Shown here in pieces: positions 11,492 through 22,246 of a stretch of DNA of 64,000 nucleotides. A program made the position numbers and the translations under genes. This DNA is from Sarocladium kiliense. Taxonomy: Eukaryota; Ascomycota; Sordariomycetes; Hypocreales; Sarocladiaceae. The stretch is from positions 434,001 to 498,000 of the forward strand of contig JAUZTG010000015.1 in the NCBI GenBank assembly GCA_030734395.1, written 5' to 3'. A model generated the notes under the pieces. That model worked only from the letters and a program-made list of their open reading frames with translations, ran no database searches and was not told the origin of the DNA. How positions within the stretch are numbered: the stretch's first letter is position 1; each line of letters starts with the position of its first letter.

Positions 11492-12376
11492 AGGGGAAGG
11501 GTTGGTGCTATCCCGGCCTCCTTATCGCGACATGCCTCACAGTTGGAAGGCCGAACATTCTATTTGCAGATACCCGTCTAACGGCGCCTCCAACCGCTGC
11601 TGAAACTGCGCCTCAGGGTCTGTCACTAAAATCCTGACAAGAGGTGGTCTAGTCCCCGCTAGAAGAGGATCCGAGCGGCTGGCATGTAAAACAGACGGCG
11701 AAGGAGAGTTGTGAGCTGCAAAGCTTGGCACGGTCCAGGATGTGCGGCTACTCCGAGGTTATTGACCCTTGATGACCTTGAGAAATGGCAGTAATAATCT
11801 GACCGTTAACCGTGAGCGGAAGTGGGGAGGGGCGTAACGCCATTCTGTAGCCTACTTTGCTGCAAGCAAGCGCCGTTTGGACGCCACGGACGCTATGTGC
11901 TATTCGGTTAAAGGTGCCAGTGGTAGAGACTCAGTAGCCAGATGATACCCAACGTAAGGTACGCCGTAAGGTACCCCGTACGGTTATTTGGTTAAATTAG
12001 CCAGCTGCTAGTAGTACGTAGTACCCTTCAGGGCTCCAGGTACCAACCAACCCAGTAGCGTGCATCCCCCCACTCTTCTGACAGATTCAGTGACAGCAGT
12101 GGTTGTCTCGCTTCAGGCAGTGGTTGACCATGCTGCCCGTAATGCCTCTTGATGCTGGAGAAACGCAAAAGAACAAAGAAGACGAAAGGGAAACAAAAGT
12201 GCCCTGGGCGGGCAACTTCCCTCCCATAGCCGGGCGCAACCAGGGCAAGGCGCAAGGGGCTTTTCTATAAAAAGCTAGCGAGTGTCGCGCCAGAAAGCTT
12301 AATTTCATCACGTTTTTCTTGGCTTCTACAGTACCAAACTCTGCCGTCCGTTTGTTTGTTCTGGAATAAGAAGAGT

Positions 12377-12399
12377 GGGGGGGGGGGGGGGGGGGGGGG
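12377..12399 (+). repeat. G23 homopolymer
   Basis: Second 23-base guanine run in the same intergenic region, with no coding context. Confidence 0.85.
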
Positions 12400-13077
12400 T
12401 TAGCCTGGGTACCCTCTGCGCCGTTCTTGTCGTGCAGACTCTCCGGATGCAGTGCACTCGTATACAGTACCTCTTGGTCCCCACCACCCCCTAAACCCCA
12501 ATGCGTGTACGGAGTACCCAATGTCCCTTTAATTAAGTTGTCAAACTCGATTGAAATGAAACCAGCCCAAGTCAGAGAAGTCGCGACCTAAGGCTACTTG
12601 GTTGGGCGCTCTGGGATTGACTAGAGTACCCGTTTTTAGCGGTGATTGACAGCAGCTGTCTCAGGGCTTGTCAGCATAGGCATGACGGGCGTACAGTGGT
12701 GGCCGATCAGCGAGATCGACAATAATGTACGGGAACATCCGCAAGCACACATGCGTACCTTAACTACGTAGATATTGGCGTTGCACTACCGATGCCCTGG
12801 CACCTTGGCATTCCATGAGCAATTGATATACTAGCATTAGTACAATGGACGACCACACACTCCGATCAGGTCCGTCTTCGAGACAGTCGGTCTCTATGAC
12901 AAGAATACGTGATTATGGATGGGGGCGCTTATGCGTCACAGGTCCTGGTTGTGGCATTTCCAGCAACATAATTCATCATTATACATGTTGTAGAAATCAT
13001 GTGTAAACATGTCACTTCACACCCGTGAAGCTGAGTTCTGAATCACATAGTTGTTCGAACTCCCGGCCACATCAATG

Positions 13078-16000
13078 TTATATGCCCCCCTCTGCTGCCT
13101 CTGCCAAAACACTCAGCAAGCTAGCAGCCGCTCCGCCAATACCAACAGCTCCTAACGTTTCTCCCCAGGCTTTCTTTCGTGGCTCCTTTTCGCTCCGGTC
13201 TGGCGATCCACTGCCTTTTCCAGGATTGCGTGTGCGCCTCTCACGATGTCTCTGCCAATCGTCCCGGTGGGTGCGGTATCTTTGTGCCCGTCGTTCCGCC
13301 GCTTGTCTCCCGGCTTGCTCGTGTGATCGCTCACCTATCTCCTGCGGCTCGAGGTCAAAGCGAACGTGACTCTCGCTCTTGTTCTTCAGTATCGGCTTGG
13401 GTTGAACGGTGTTGGGGTGTTGTCTCTCGCTCTGATCCTTGTTCGAGGATTTGACAACACGGGGATACCTCCGCTCGTCTCTATCGAACGCTTTATCGCC
13501 ATCAGAGTCGGCGGAATCACTTGCATACCGTAAGCTCCCATCCCCCTCACTTTCTGATCGGTTTCCCCTGATCCTGAACGTGTTGTAGCTGGTCTTTCCA
13601 GACCTCATTCCTTGGCGAAGGAATGTTCCAGACCGAGCAGCTCGAGCTTCAGTGCTTTGTCTTGCGAATTCCACGATGGCTCCGTGTGAGAAGACCCCTA
13701 GGATGGCGACGTAATCTGGTCGTGCCTCATATCTTACTCCAGCGCGATCCAGAACCTCCAAGCTGATCAGTGTCCGACGTACTTTGGTCCACTGTCCATC
13801 CATGGGAATCTCCTTGCCGTATTGATCGGGCGCAAGGCTCGTGTATGACAATGGCTTCGAGCTGGCGTAAGATGATAGAGGACGTCCGATGCGAGGTGAG
13901 GCGCCTGAAACAGTGGTGGCAAACGAATTGGTCAACTCTGTATCTGGTTCGGAAGGGCTCGCTGTCATGGATGTAAGGGTTGAGGTTGGGGAACTCCCAT
14001 AATGTTGACTAGGCAGGAATAGTCCCGAGGTTAGTCTGGATGCTAATCGATCTAGAACTACAATGTCTCTGGTCGAGATGATCTCGAAAGAAGTACTGAG
14101 ACGACGGCCACCATCCAATTCCAAGGCAAGTGACTGAGGATTCGCTGAGACGTAGGCTGGGGATGCTGGAAGTGAGTCGTAGACAGAGCCGGGCGGTTGG
14201 TCCCGGCCACTCATGCTGGGGATTGGCGGCTTCTCATCGACGTATTGAGGCTTCATCTTGGTAGATGAAGGATCAGGCTTTGCCTCCCGCTCGAGAAGTC
14301 CACGAACGGTCGGCGCAGCGCCTCCGCTCTGTTGTGCGACGGCATCAACCTCATGGATATAAGCTCGCAAGACCCCCTGTCATGACTGTAATTAGCATAT
14401 AAAGCTCCAGACTGAAATGTGCACGACATCCGATGATGTACATGGAAAACAGATGGAGCAGGGGAGACCTACCTGGTGTCGACTGAGCACATCGGAGGAG
14501 AAACCCTCCTTTTCGAGCTCAGATTGAAACCTTTTCCAGCCTTGCTCTTCGTCGCCCTCATCCATGTCCTGGTCCATCCATGCATAGATGCGGGTAGCAA
14601 CGACGTCGACCTTGTCCTTGATGCCTTCAAGAGTAGTCTCGTTCCCTCTCACACTCCCCGCAGGATGTCGATCATTGATGCGTAGTTGGATGGTATCAAG
14701 CAGCAAGTCGATGTCTCGTTTCCCGTCGGCGAGTGCTGAAGCAATTTTGGAGAAATGCTCCTCCCTCATCCATGATCTGACGGTAACGCCAATATCGGAC
14801 CTATTCCCAATTTCTAGAATCTTGGGAAGATGGCGTAGCTGACGCAGCTTGTAAATGCAGCCCTCCACCGTTGAAGAAAGCCAACCATGAACTGAGTCTG
14901 CTGGAGGTGTGCGATTCAACGGAGATTCAGGGTCGGCGACTTCAGTGCGTAAGTCATACAGAGTATGACCAAGCTGGCGGATAGCCTCAGAGATTTGCCT
15001 GATCAATGGGTTAGAGTTCGTAAAGAGCGGTCGCTCCAGTTGACGGCACAATTGGCGAGCAAGCCGCTCAAGGCTTCGGATCTGCTGTGTGGTAGGTTTG
15101 CGCCCCTTGAGCTCAGATAGAGGCTGGGCTTTGGCAGTCAGATCTCGGAAGACCTTGGAAGGCCATTTTTCTGTCATGTCTTTACTTATTTCTTCAGGGC
15201 TGGGTAGCCAGACACGCCTTGCCAGTAGCCTTTCTTTAATATCTACGAGAACCAGCTCGATGGGCATAACCTGTGCCTCTCCAAATGCGTCGACCGAGAC
15301 GATGTGGCCATAAACCTCACCGGTCAGGATGTTTGCAACCCAGGATCCGGAGTCACCCGGATGGAGCGCTGTGATCTGCATGAGCGCCTAGGCTGTGGCG
15401 ACGATGCTGTATGACTGAGGAGGAGGACTTACTACTATCTGAGTCGATCGAAAGATCATGGACTTGAACAAAGTCTTCTCCAGGCGCGATCAGCATAGAA
15501 GATGTATAGAAAGTCAGGCTCGCCGTCTGTAAGCCATGACGGGTAAGGACAGCAACGAGCGTTGGACTGGACCCGAGTGGGACCTCAGCAGGGACCTCAG
15601 CTTCTCTAAGGGGTAGAAATTGGTTCTGCAAGGCCACCAGAGCTGTAGTCAGCTGATGTTGTGGCTTCAGGTACTGCTTCAAGACCAGCAAGTTTGGCAA
15701 CAATTTGATGTAAGCACACTCAATGAGAGCCCAGTCGAAGTTCCCTTGCGAGGATGGATGGATGGTGTGTCGATCAACCCAGCCAACGATCTCAGCGTCA
15801 TCAAAAGTCCTATGATCCTCAACAGAGCCAGGTTGCTTGTGTGCTCTATGTACTGAAGGTGTTGGGCCGGTCTCCGTGGATTCAGGACCTAGTTTAGGCA
15901 CGCTGATAGACATCCTACCTTTCCTGTCCTTCTTAACGCGCGGGAGCTTTGGTCCCGAGGTAGCCTCCTCGAGTTGAAATACGGGCTCGCCATCAGGCAA

Positions 16001-17002
16001 GCGCTCGGTATTGACGATCTCGCGATGGCCCGTAGATTCGATCACTTGACCCGTGGGTCTGAGAGCTAACGACCTCTCGAGCAACCCGATCTCTCCACGG
16101 ATTTCCTGACCACTCTGGGATTGGAACTGAGAATCATCCCCAACTACTAATGGTACAGAGTATTCAGATTCCGTATCGGAAGAGTCGGGAGTCGGCAATC
16201 CTGTAGCTTGGAGCCTCTCGAGCGCGTGTGATGCTGTCAGTCCGTACAGACTCATCACGCCATTGCCATCTTCGACCGCAATAATGCCGCCAAATGTAGT
16301 CGAGACCAAGGCCCCAGAATACGAACTCATGGTGAGCGGTGTACCGCACCAGGTTTGAGTCGAGGTCCCATCGGAGTGTACTTCGATAAATTCATCGTCG
16401 GCCAGAAGCCGCAGCTCCTTTTCCAGAACAAGAACCCGAAAGTCGGAGCGAAGTTCCTCCTTGACGTCCGACTCCTTGAAGAACTTCTTGACTATTTTTG
16501 CAGCCTTTTTCCCACATTGTACAACGATATATAGCTCGGCCGACGCTGCAGTTGTACCGAGGTACTTCAGCTTCATTAGAACGGCGCCAGCGTTGGGTTG
16601 CTTTTTGGATACAGCTGTAAGCAGACGACGCGTATACAGAAGTTTGAAGTCGAAGAATCGCTCATTGAGGTGATTGGGTATTTGTCGCTTATAGTGTTTG
16701 AGGCTGGTCCCTTCTAGATCCTGGCCGACGCAATCCTCCGCTTGGGTGTCGAGAGGCAGGTCAAGAGAACCATAGCCAGAGTCTGCTGGGTCTTGGACGT
16801 CGGTCGATTTGGAGGTATCCTCCTCATTCAGCTGACCTGGTTCGGACTGAGCGGTGCTGCTCGAGGGTTGAGAGGTCGGCGCTGGTGATGCCGGAAGCAA
16901 GCGCAGTCTCGAAAGACGTGCTTGAAGTTCGGCCATGGCGGCGCCAGGCTCGATGCGAGCCGCGTCAGTACATATGACTGCACTATGCTTTGATAGACTC
17001 AT
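13078..17002 (-). CDS. Large modular protein with trypsin-like serine protease domain
   Basis: Three exons, 17002-15433, 15368-14473, 14376-13078, give 1254 aa in frame. The N-terminal ~120 residues are Ser/Pro-rich. The protease-like domain follows, with a candidate triad: His in LYGLTASHAL (about residue 259), Asp in NFDWALIE (about 423) and Ser in LHPGDSGSW (about 530). The last is only formed across the exon 1/2 junction. A ~200-residue insertion between His and Asp is Ser- and charge-rich. A helical middle region follows, then a Ser-rich linker, then a compact domain (WTKVRRTLISLEVLDRAGV...VAILGVFS). A basic tail ends in a Gly/Ala helix (GIGGAAASLLSVLAEAA) typical of fungal glycine-zipper C-termini. 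Start could also be the Met at 16936. Substrate unknown; a protease-armed signalling or self-recognition protein is a possibility. Confidence 0.7.
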
Positions 17003-17404
17003 AGAGTTTGTTCATGTCGTTCCAAAACAGTGTCGCGTGATGATGATGATCCCGCTGCGAGTCCGGCGAGCTCGGCGAGTCGGTATTGAGGCCGAGACAA
17101 TTCAAGCAGATGCCATAGCTTTCTTATTATGGGGCGATAAACGAGAAGACGAGGCGATGGGAAAGTCGCTCGAATACCAGCGACCTTGTCTGCGAGGCGG
17201 ATGTGGCTATGCTCTGCAGGCGTCCATGCAGGTCGCCAGGTCGCCAGGTCGCCAGCCATATCGCTGCCACGTTGGCCTGCAGCTGTAGTTGATCAGCCAC
17301 AATCAATGCAATCAATACTTGTGCCATATTACCATGATGGGTTGAATCTGCAAAGCTCTACAACGCTTTCACACATTTGCAACCCCGCAATCCAGCGGCT
17401 CGAG

Positions 17405-17955
17405 ATGGTCGACTATAGCAAATGGGTAAGTTTCGCGTCGACCAATTGAGGCTGATTTTTTAAGACCTAGATCTGTAGGACAATGTCCAATTGAGCGACG
17501 ACTCGGACATAGAGGTGCATCCTAATGCCGATAAGCGCTCCGTCATCCGTGCTAAACAAAGCCAACCCAACATGGAGCGGCAGCAGAGGAAGATTGAGAT
17601 TCAAGCGCTCAAGTACGATCACATCATCAACGACACACTGAGTAACCGCATATCAGCTCTCCTCGTTGATCTCAAGGGACAAAAACATGCAGGGCATCCA
17701 GCGCCCCCCATGTGGTGTTCCAGGCTGTCATGAGAACCGCGCCACCTAATGCGAACGATGATGAACCTCCAACTCGACCAGAAGGTGTTCTCAAAGGATG
17801 ATCAGCCCCCGGCACCAACGTAGTCTGGGATGCTCGTCAGTTTGTTCGACGAATCAACAAGATACTCAAAGCAGATGGCATACAGCCAGATGGACATTAC
17901 AACGCCATAGTCAAGGAACTCAACACTCATTTTCACAGAATTCAAGAGCTACAGA
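17405..17955 (+). pseudogene. cdc37: Decayed N-terminal fragment of Hsp90 co-chaperone cdc37
   Basis: Exon 1 (17405-17425) encodes MVDYSKW; a 53-nt intron (17426-17478) follows; exon 2 resumes with DNVQLSDDSDIEVHPNADKR and RQQRKIEIQALKYDHIIND. This is the diagnostic Cdc37 N-terminus, which binds kinase clients. At about 17690-17710 the homology shifts +1 (VVFQAVM...TAPPNANDDEPPTRPEGV), hits TGA at 17799-17801 and TAG at 17821-17823, then continues weakly (WDARQFVRRINKIL, QELQR) to about 17955. The kinase- and Hsp90-binding C-terminal two thirds are absent. Keeping the first intron points to a segmental DNA duplication, not retroposition. It abuts the D-amino-acid oxidase stop codon at 17960. 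Presumably a full cdc37 exists elsewhere in the genome. Confidence 0.85.
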
Positions 17956-17959
17956 GGGG

Positions 17960-19362
17960 TTACAGCCGCGCCTTTGGTGCTTCCTGAAGGTCTCCCAACG
18001 CATCCTCAGCCAAGCCAACAGCCTCTAGAGCCATGCCATAGCCGGCTTGAAACCCGGTTCCGCCGGCGCCGTAGTTATGGATAAGGGTTAGCTGAACGCC
18101 AGCGATGGATACAGCCTCATGCTCGATGCGGGCACCTCCTTCCCTTGAGGGCCGTAAGCCAGAGAAGGCGGCGATGATGTCGAAATCATCCTGTACCAGC
18201 TCGGTACTCAGGCTGGTCGTGCGGGCGAGGATGTCCTCGGTTTCGTAACCGTAGGTTGCAGAATCCCTGACAAGTCAGCAGGAGTGAATCGATGGGGGGG
18301 GTTGAGCCTTAGGGGACGGCCGCGAATCTCTTACTTGTTGCCCTTTTGCATGTAACCTCCGAGAATGGCGTGTCCGCCGGACAGTGGGCGGGGAATGATG
18401 TACGTCTCGTACCCGTCGCCATGGCGCATCATGTTGGTCGTGACAGCCGGGGCACGGGCGAGAAGAACTTGGCCACGGGTAGGAAAGCACTTAGGATCTG
18501 CAACGCCTGGCAGTTCACGGGCCCCGTTGCCGGTGCAGTTGAAGACAAGGCGGGTGGTGGGATCAGCAAACGCGGCATGCATGGAAGGGAGCCGCTTTCT
18601 AACAAAGGTGACGCCGTGAACGTCCCGAAGATAGTCGCGGAGGTAGACAATGTGTTTTGGGGCGTTGACGGTGAGGGTGGTGAAGGAGACGCCGAATTGT
18701 GTACCCTTGGGCAGCTCGTCGAGGGGCAGAAGACGGAACTTGGATGTCCGTTAGAGGTAGTTACGTCTCAAAAAGAAATTAGAGAAAGGAGATACTTGCG
18801 TCCTCTAGATACTCGGACATTGCCGTGATCTTGTCATGAGGGATGTGACCGTCCCAGTACTCAACTGAGGGCGAGCGCTGAACAAAGGACTCTTGCGGGT
18901 TCTGCGACGCGAGGCTCTTAAGATGGGCATACCCGGCACGATCCCATTTGAGGGCATTGGGGTCCGTTCCAGAGATGGCAGAAAAGTTGCAGCCGGCCCT
19001 GGTGACGAGTTGTCAGTCGTTAGTGACGTGAGCGTGGTTGTGCCTGGGTGTGCTTGGTCGTCTTCTTACCATGGTGATGTATAATCGGGGGAGGTGTCTC
19101 CGGGGAAATGCTCTGCCACAATAGTAATTTGTCGGCCGAAACCGCGCTCGGCCAAGACCAAGGCTACGTCGAGACCGATGATGCCAGCGCTGCAGGCAAG
19201 ATAGATAGTCAGTCAGCGGCGGTGGCCATTACAGTGTTGAAAACGATGAAGTTACAAAGATCCATCGTTACATGCAGTGTCCTTTCTCTTCAGGGTAGGT
19301 AGGGCTGTTCCTGGTACTTACCCGACAATGACGATCTGGTTTCGGGAGCTGGAGGATGCCAT
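17960..19362 (-). CDS. Peroxisomal D-amino-acid oxidase (FAD)
   Basis: Five exons: 19362-19322, 19189-19070, 18998-18800, 18738-18335, 18266-17960; 356 aa, the usual family length. It oxidatively deaminates D-amino acids to imino acids (then oxo acids and ammonia) with H2O2 release. The N-terminal Rossmann motif IVIVGAGIIGLD is completed across intron 1. Other DAO landmarks are SPWAGCNF, NCTGNGARELPGV, and the C-terminal GLRPSREGGARIE and HNYGAGGTGFQAGYG block holding the conserved substrate Arg and FAD loop. The last three residues, ARL, fit a PTS1 peroxisomal signal. Intron 3 uses a GC donor (GCAAGT at 18799-18794) with a normal AG acceptor. It sits next to an (R)-amine transaminase whose expected co-product, D-alanine, is a DAO substrate. 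Confidence 0.92.
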
Positions 19363-20460
19363 GATGCAGATGTTGCCGTTCTTCACGCGTAGAAACCAAA
19401 CAGAAGGGAGTGACTACAGAGATAACAGGTTTGAGCCGGCCAGTCAGAGTAAAAGACTGATGCCAACATCCTGGAATTGATGGTCAAGTCAATCGCTCGG
19501 GAGCCGCCATGCTGAGATGGATGGAACCCCTGTCAAGATAGCCTGGAGGTGTGGCGCATGGGCCTGGGCACTGGTGGGCTGGTCCATGGCGGGAGGGGTG
19601 GGACGACTTGGCCGCAATAGGAATTAAGGGCTGCTACCTTACTACTTGAACAGGAAATAAGGATGAGGCTGGCCTGGCAAATGATTGCACCGCACCACGC
19701 AAGGATCGGGATTGTTCGTTCGATAATCACCCCGTAGTTGGTTATCCAGCGGAGGAAAATTCCGAAGATCGCAGCACGCAGCAAGGGTCTGATACCACCG
19801 AGACCAGGATCATGGTGCTCAAGAGCCAAACAAGCGGGGACTAACCAAGTCTAATAATTGTTCAGACATTACTTGTACCAAGAGAAGTATTCTGCCTCGA
19901 GAAATGCAAGTAACGATACCTGCCCCAAGACCAACGGAGGTACAAGGTTGGCATAGGTAGCCGTGCACTCCAGGGCTTGGGTTAGGGATAGGGTTGTCCA
20001 TCTCGTTGGACAAGGGGGTTATTCAGAAGATCCAATCCCGAGAAACTGTGACAATTTCCATGTAAATAACATGGGGCCGATGAAGACACGACAGGATTGC
20101 TAAGAGATTCCCGGCCATCCGCCCTGAAAGTAGGTAGCTGGCTCGGCTGGGTCGCATCCTTGATCTGGGGAATCATCCCCGCGGCGGTTTGGTAACAACT
20201 CTAGTAGAACTGGTGAAAAAGTCTCCCAGCTAGGATATGGCATGAAATATATCTCCCGGAACTATGTTACTTAGCCGCTGCTCGTCTGTTAGGTCTTCTC
20301 ACAACGCATTAACTTATTTTGAACTCTCAGGTTGGACTATGCATCAAGTATTCTCCTACATTCAGGCTATCAAGAGTTCCGCCCCAAGTCTACATCTGAT
20401 CATCTCTTTCTTTCTTGCCTTTTTTTTCTTTGTTATTTCTTTTTTCCCTTCTCCAACAAC
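19363..20460. other. Intergenic region between D-amino-acid oxidase and transaminase genes
   Basis: About 1.1 kb between two minus-strand genes, upstream of the oxidase and downstream of the transaminase. It contains short (CAGTC)-like and T-rich stretches (20401-20450, pyrimidine-rich near the transaminase 3' end). The minus-strand open frame 19533-19829 has no recognisable domain. Nothing else was seen. Confidence 0.5.
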
Positions 20461-21500
20461 CTAGTATGCCACCTCAAAGCTATACTTGTCATCATAGTGC
20501 ATCGCCCAATACGTGTCCCAGATCTTCTGCGTAATCGGCCCAACGCCGCCTCCATTCACCGGCTTATCATCCAGGTGGCTGATAGGCATGATGCCACCTG
20601 CCGTCGTGCACATGAGGATCTCATCGGCATCATATGCAGCCTGTACGGGGACAGTCTCGATGCGGACCTCGAAGCCGTTGGCGTGAGCCGCGTCAATAAC
20701 GCTCTTGCGTGTAATGCCCTGCAGCACGCCGCGGTCAGGCGTATACAGCACCTTATCCTTAATGATAACAATGTTGAAGCCCGAGCCCTCAGTGAGGTTT
20801 GCGTCGCCGTCAGTTAGGAAGGGGTACGTGGCGCCGCGGTCCGAGGCTTCGAAGAGAGCGCGGTTGAGGTCGCCCCATTGCAGGTTCTTGATGGTTGGGT
20901 CGATGGCACCGGGGGGGACGCGGCGCACGGTGCGAGTAACGATGGCGGTGCCGCCGGTCTTCTGGATGGGGGGATCCATGACCCAGACGTATGGCTGGAT
21001 GAACATGTATAACTGAGTGGTTGTTAGCATGCCGCCTGAGAGTGGTCGGAAAGGGAGGGAGAGCGTGTGATGGAGGAACATACATGATTGTTGAGGAGTT
21101 CCTCAGGCCTGGAGCCTCGAACGCCTTTCAGCCCACGCGTCACAATCAGCTCGACAAAAGCATCCCGGATCCCCGACTTAGCCGCCATATCCAATAAGAT
21201 CTTCCGAATCTCTTCACGCGGGATCGGGAAGCGCAGACGCATCTTTTTGCAGCTAGCCTCTAGGCGATCGAGATGGCAGTCAAGGCGGAAGAAGCGCCCG
21301 GCCCAGATGGACGGGACATCGTAGGTGAGGTCGCTATGCATGAAGCCCTGGTCGAGCAGCGGGATGCGCGCCTCGTGAAGGGGCACCAACTGGCCCTCGA
21401 CCCAGGCGATGCCGCGGGCGAACTTGTTGGTTGCCTGGCTCTTGATGAGCACTTCCTGGCGCTGGTCGTACTCGGCGAAGATCTTGTCCATGGTCGCCAT
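20461..21500 (-). CDS. (R)-selective amine transaminase, PLP fold type IV
   Basis: Two exons (21500-21084, 21012-20461), 322 aa. It transfers an amino group between an (R)-amine and a keto acid, typically giving D-alanine from pyruvate. The sequence closely follows the fungal (R)-amine transaminases known from Aspergillus: ARIPLLDQGFMHSDLTYDV, FVELIVTRGLKGVRG, YVWVM, RRVPPGAIDPTIKNLQWG, LTEGSGFN and CTTAGGIMPI. Residues that define the activity are present: His55 and Tyr60, Phe115 and Glu117, Arg128, and the PLP lysine at 181 (equivalent to Lys180; numbering moves by one at the splice junction). This separates it from branched-chain aminotransferases and 4-amino-4-deoxychorismate lyases. No targeting signal is visible, so it is likely cytosolic. 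Confidence 0.92.
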
Positions 21501-22246
21501 TGTTGCGGTGGGAGGGTGGTATTGCGTGCGTTGCGGGTTACCTTGATGGTGACTGTGGTCGTGGTGGTGACTTTTGTTTTGTTTCGATAAGATCTATGTG
21601 CTGGATGTATGTTGGCCAATAAATGGGAAAGCTGCGAGCAAGTGCATCTCTACTACTCACTCAGCTGCACGGTTGAGCATGTATTTGAATTATGCAAGGT
21701 CCCGTACTCCAACTCCTTGGTAACATTCTGCCAATCCCTCTGCATGGACATCCGTCCAGGTTGCCTATTCAGGAAATAGGGATGACCTCCGCACAAGTGG
21801 GTGTAATGGAGGGGACGAGAGGAGCCTCCTCTGCCCCCCCCCCCCCAAATCAACTGGCCTAGGCAATGGGAAATGTACCTCAATTAGTCAATGGCTACCT
21901 ACGTTGAACTGTGGATAGGCAGGTCCCGTTGGTTCAATGGTTGGCTGGTTGGCTGGCCGGCTCGCTGATGCCTGGTCACCACCAGGTCTGCATCTGCCTA
22001 CATTGGGAATTTAGACGACGAAACAAACACACGGGTGGACACTCACTGAGTCATGTTAGTTGGTCATGGTCCTTTCTGGCAGTCTTACCGGAAGCCTGCC
22101 TCACACTCCAAGATCCTCGCCCTTATCAATAATATCGTCATCATCAGTAATTGATCTTTCTACGGAGCTAAAGCCGGTCAAGATGCATTTGTTCCCCCTT
22201 GAATGTTACATTCTCTGGTGCTGGTACAAGGTATAGTAACTTCGGC
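21501..22246. other. Intergenic region with C13 tract
   Basis: About 0.75 kb between the transaminase 5' end and the regulator 3' end, both on the minus strand. It includes a 13-base C run at 21834-21846 and short repeats of TTGGCTGG near 21935-21960. No gene was seen. Confidence 0.5.

Larger units (their letters stand above)
11172..13077. other. Long intergenic region with two G23 tracts
   Basis: About 1.9 kb without a convincing gene. It holds G homopolymers at 11469-11491 and 12377-12399, and a small direct repeat CGTAAGGTAC (about 11952-11978). Open frames at 12028-12255 and 12087-12521 are low complexity and span the G-tract, so I do not call them. No tRNA was seen. Confidence 0.55.

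Noticed and set aside
12087..12521. Open frame of 144 codons on the minus strand
   Set aside because: It runs through the G23 tract and gives a low-complexity polyproline product.
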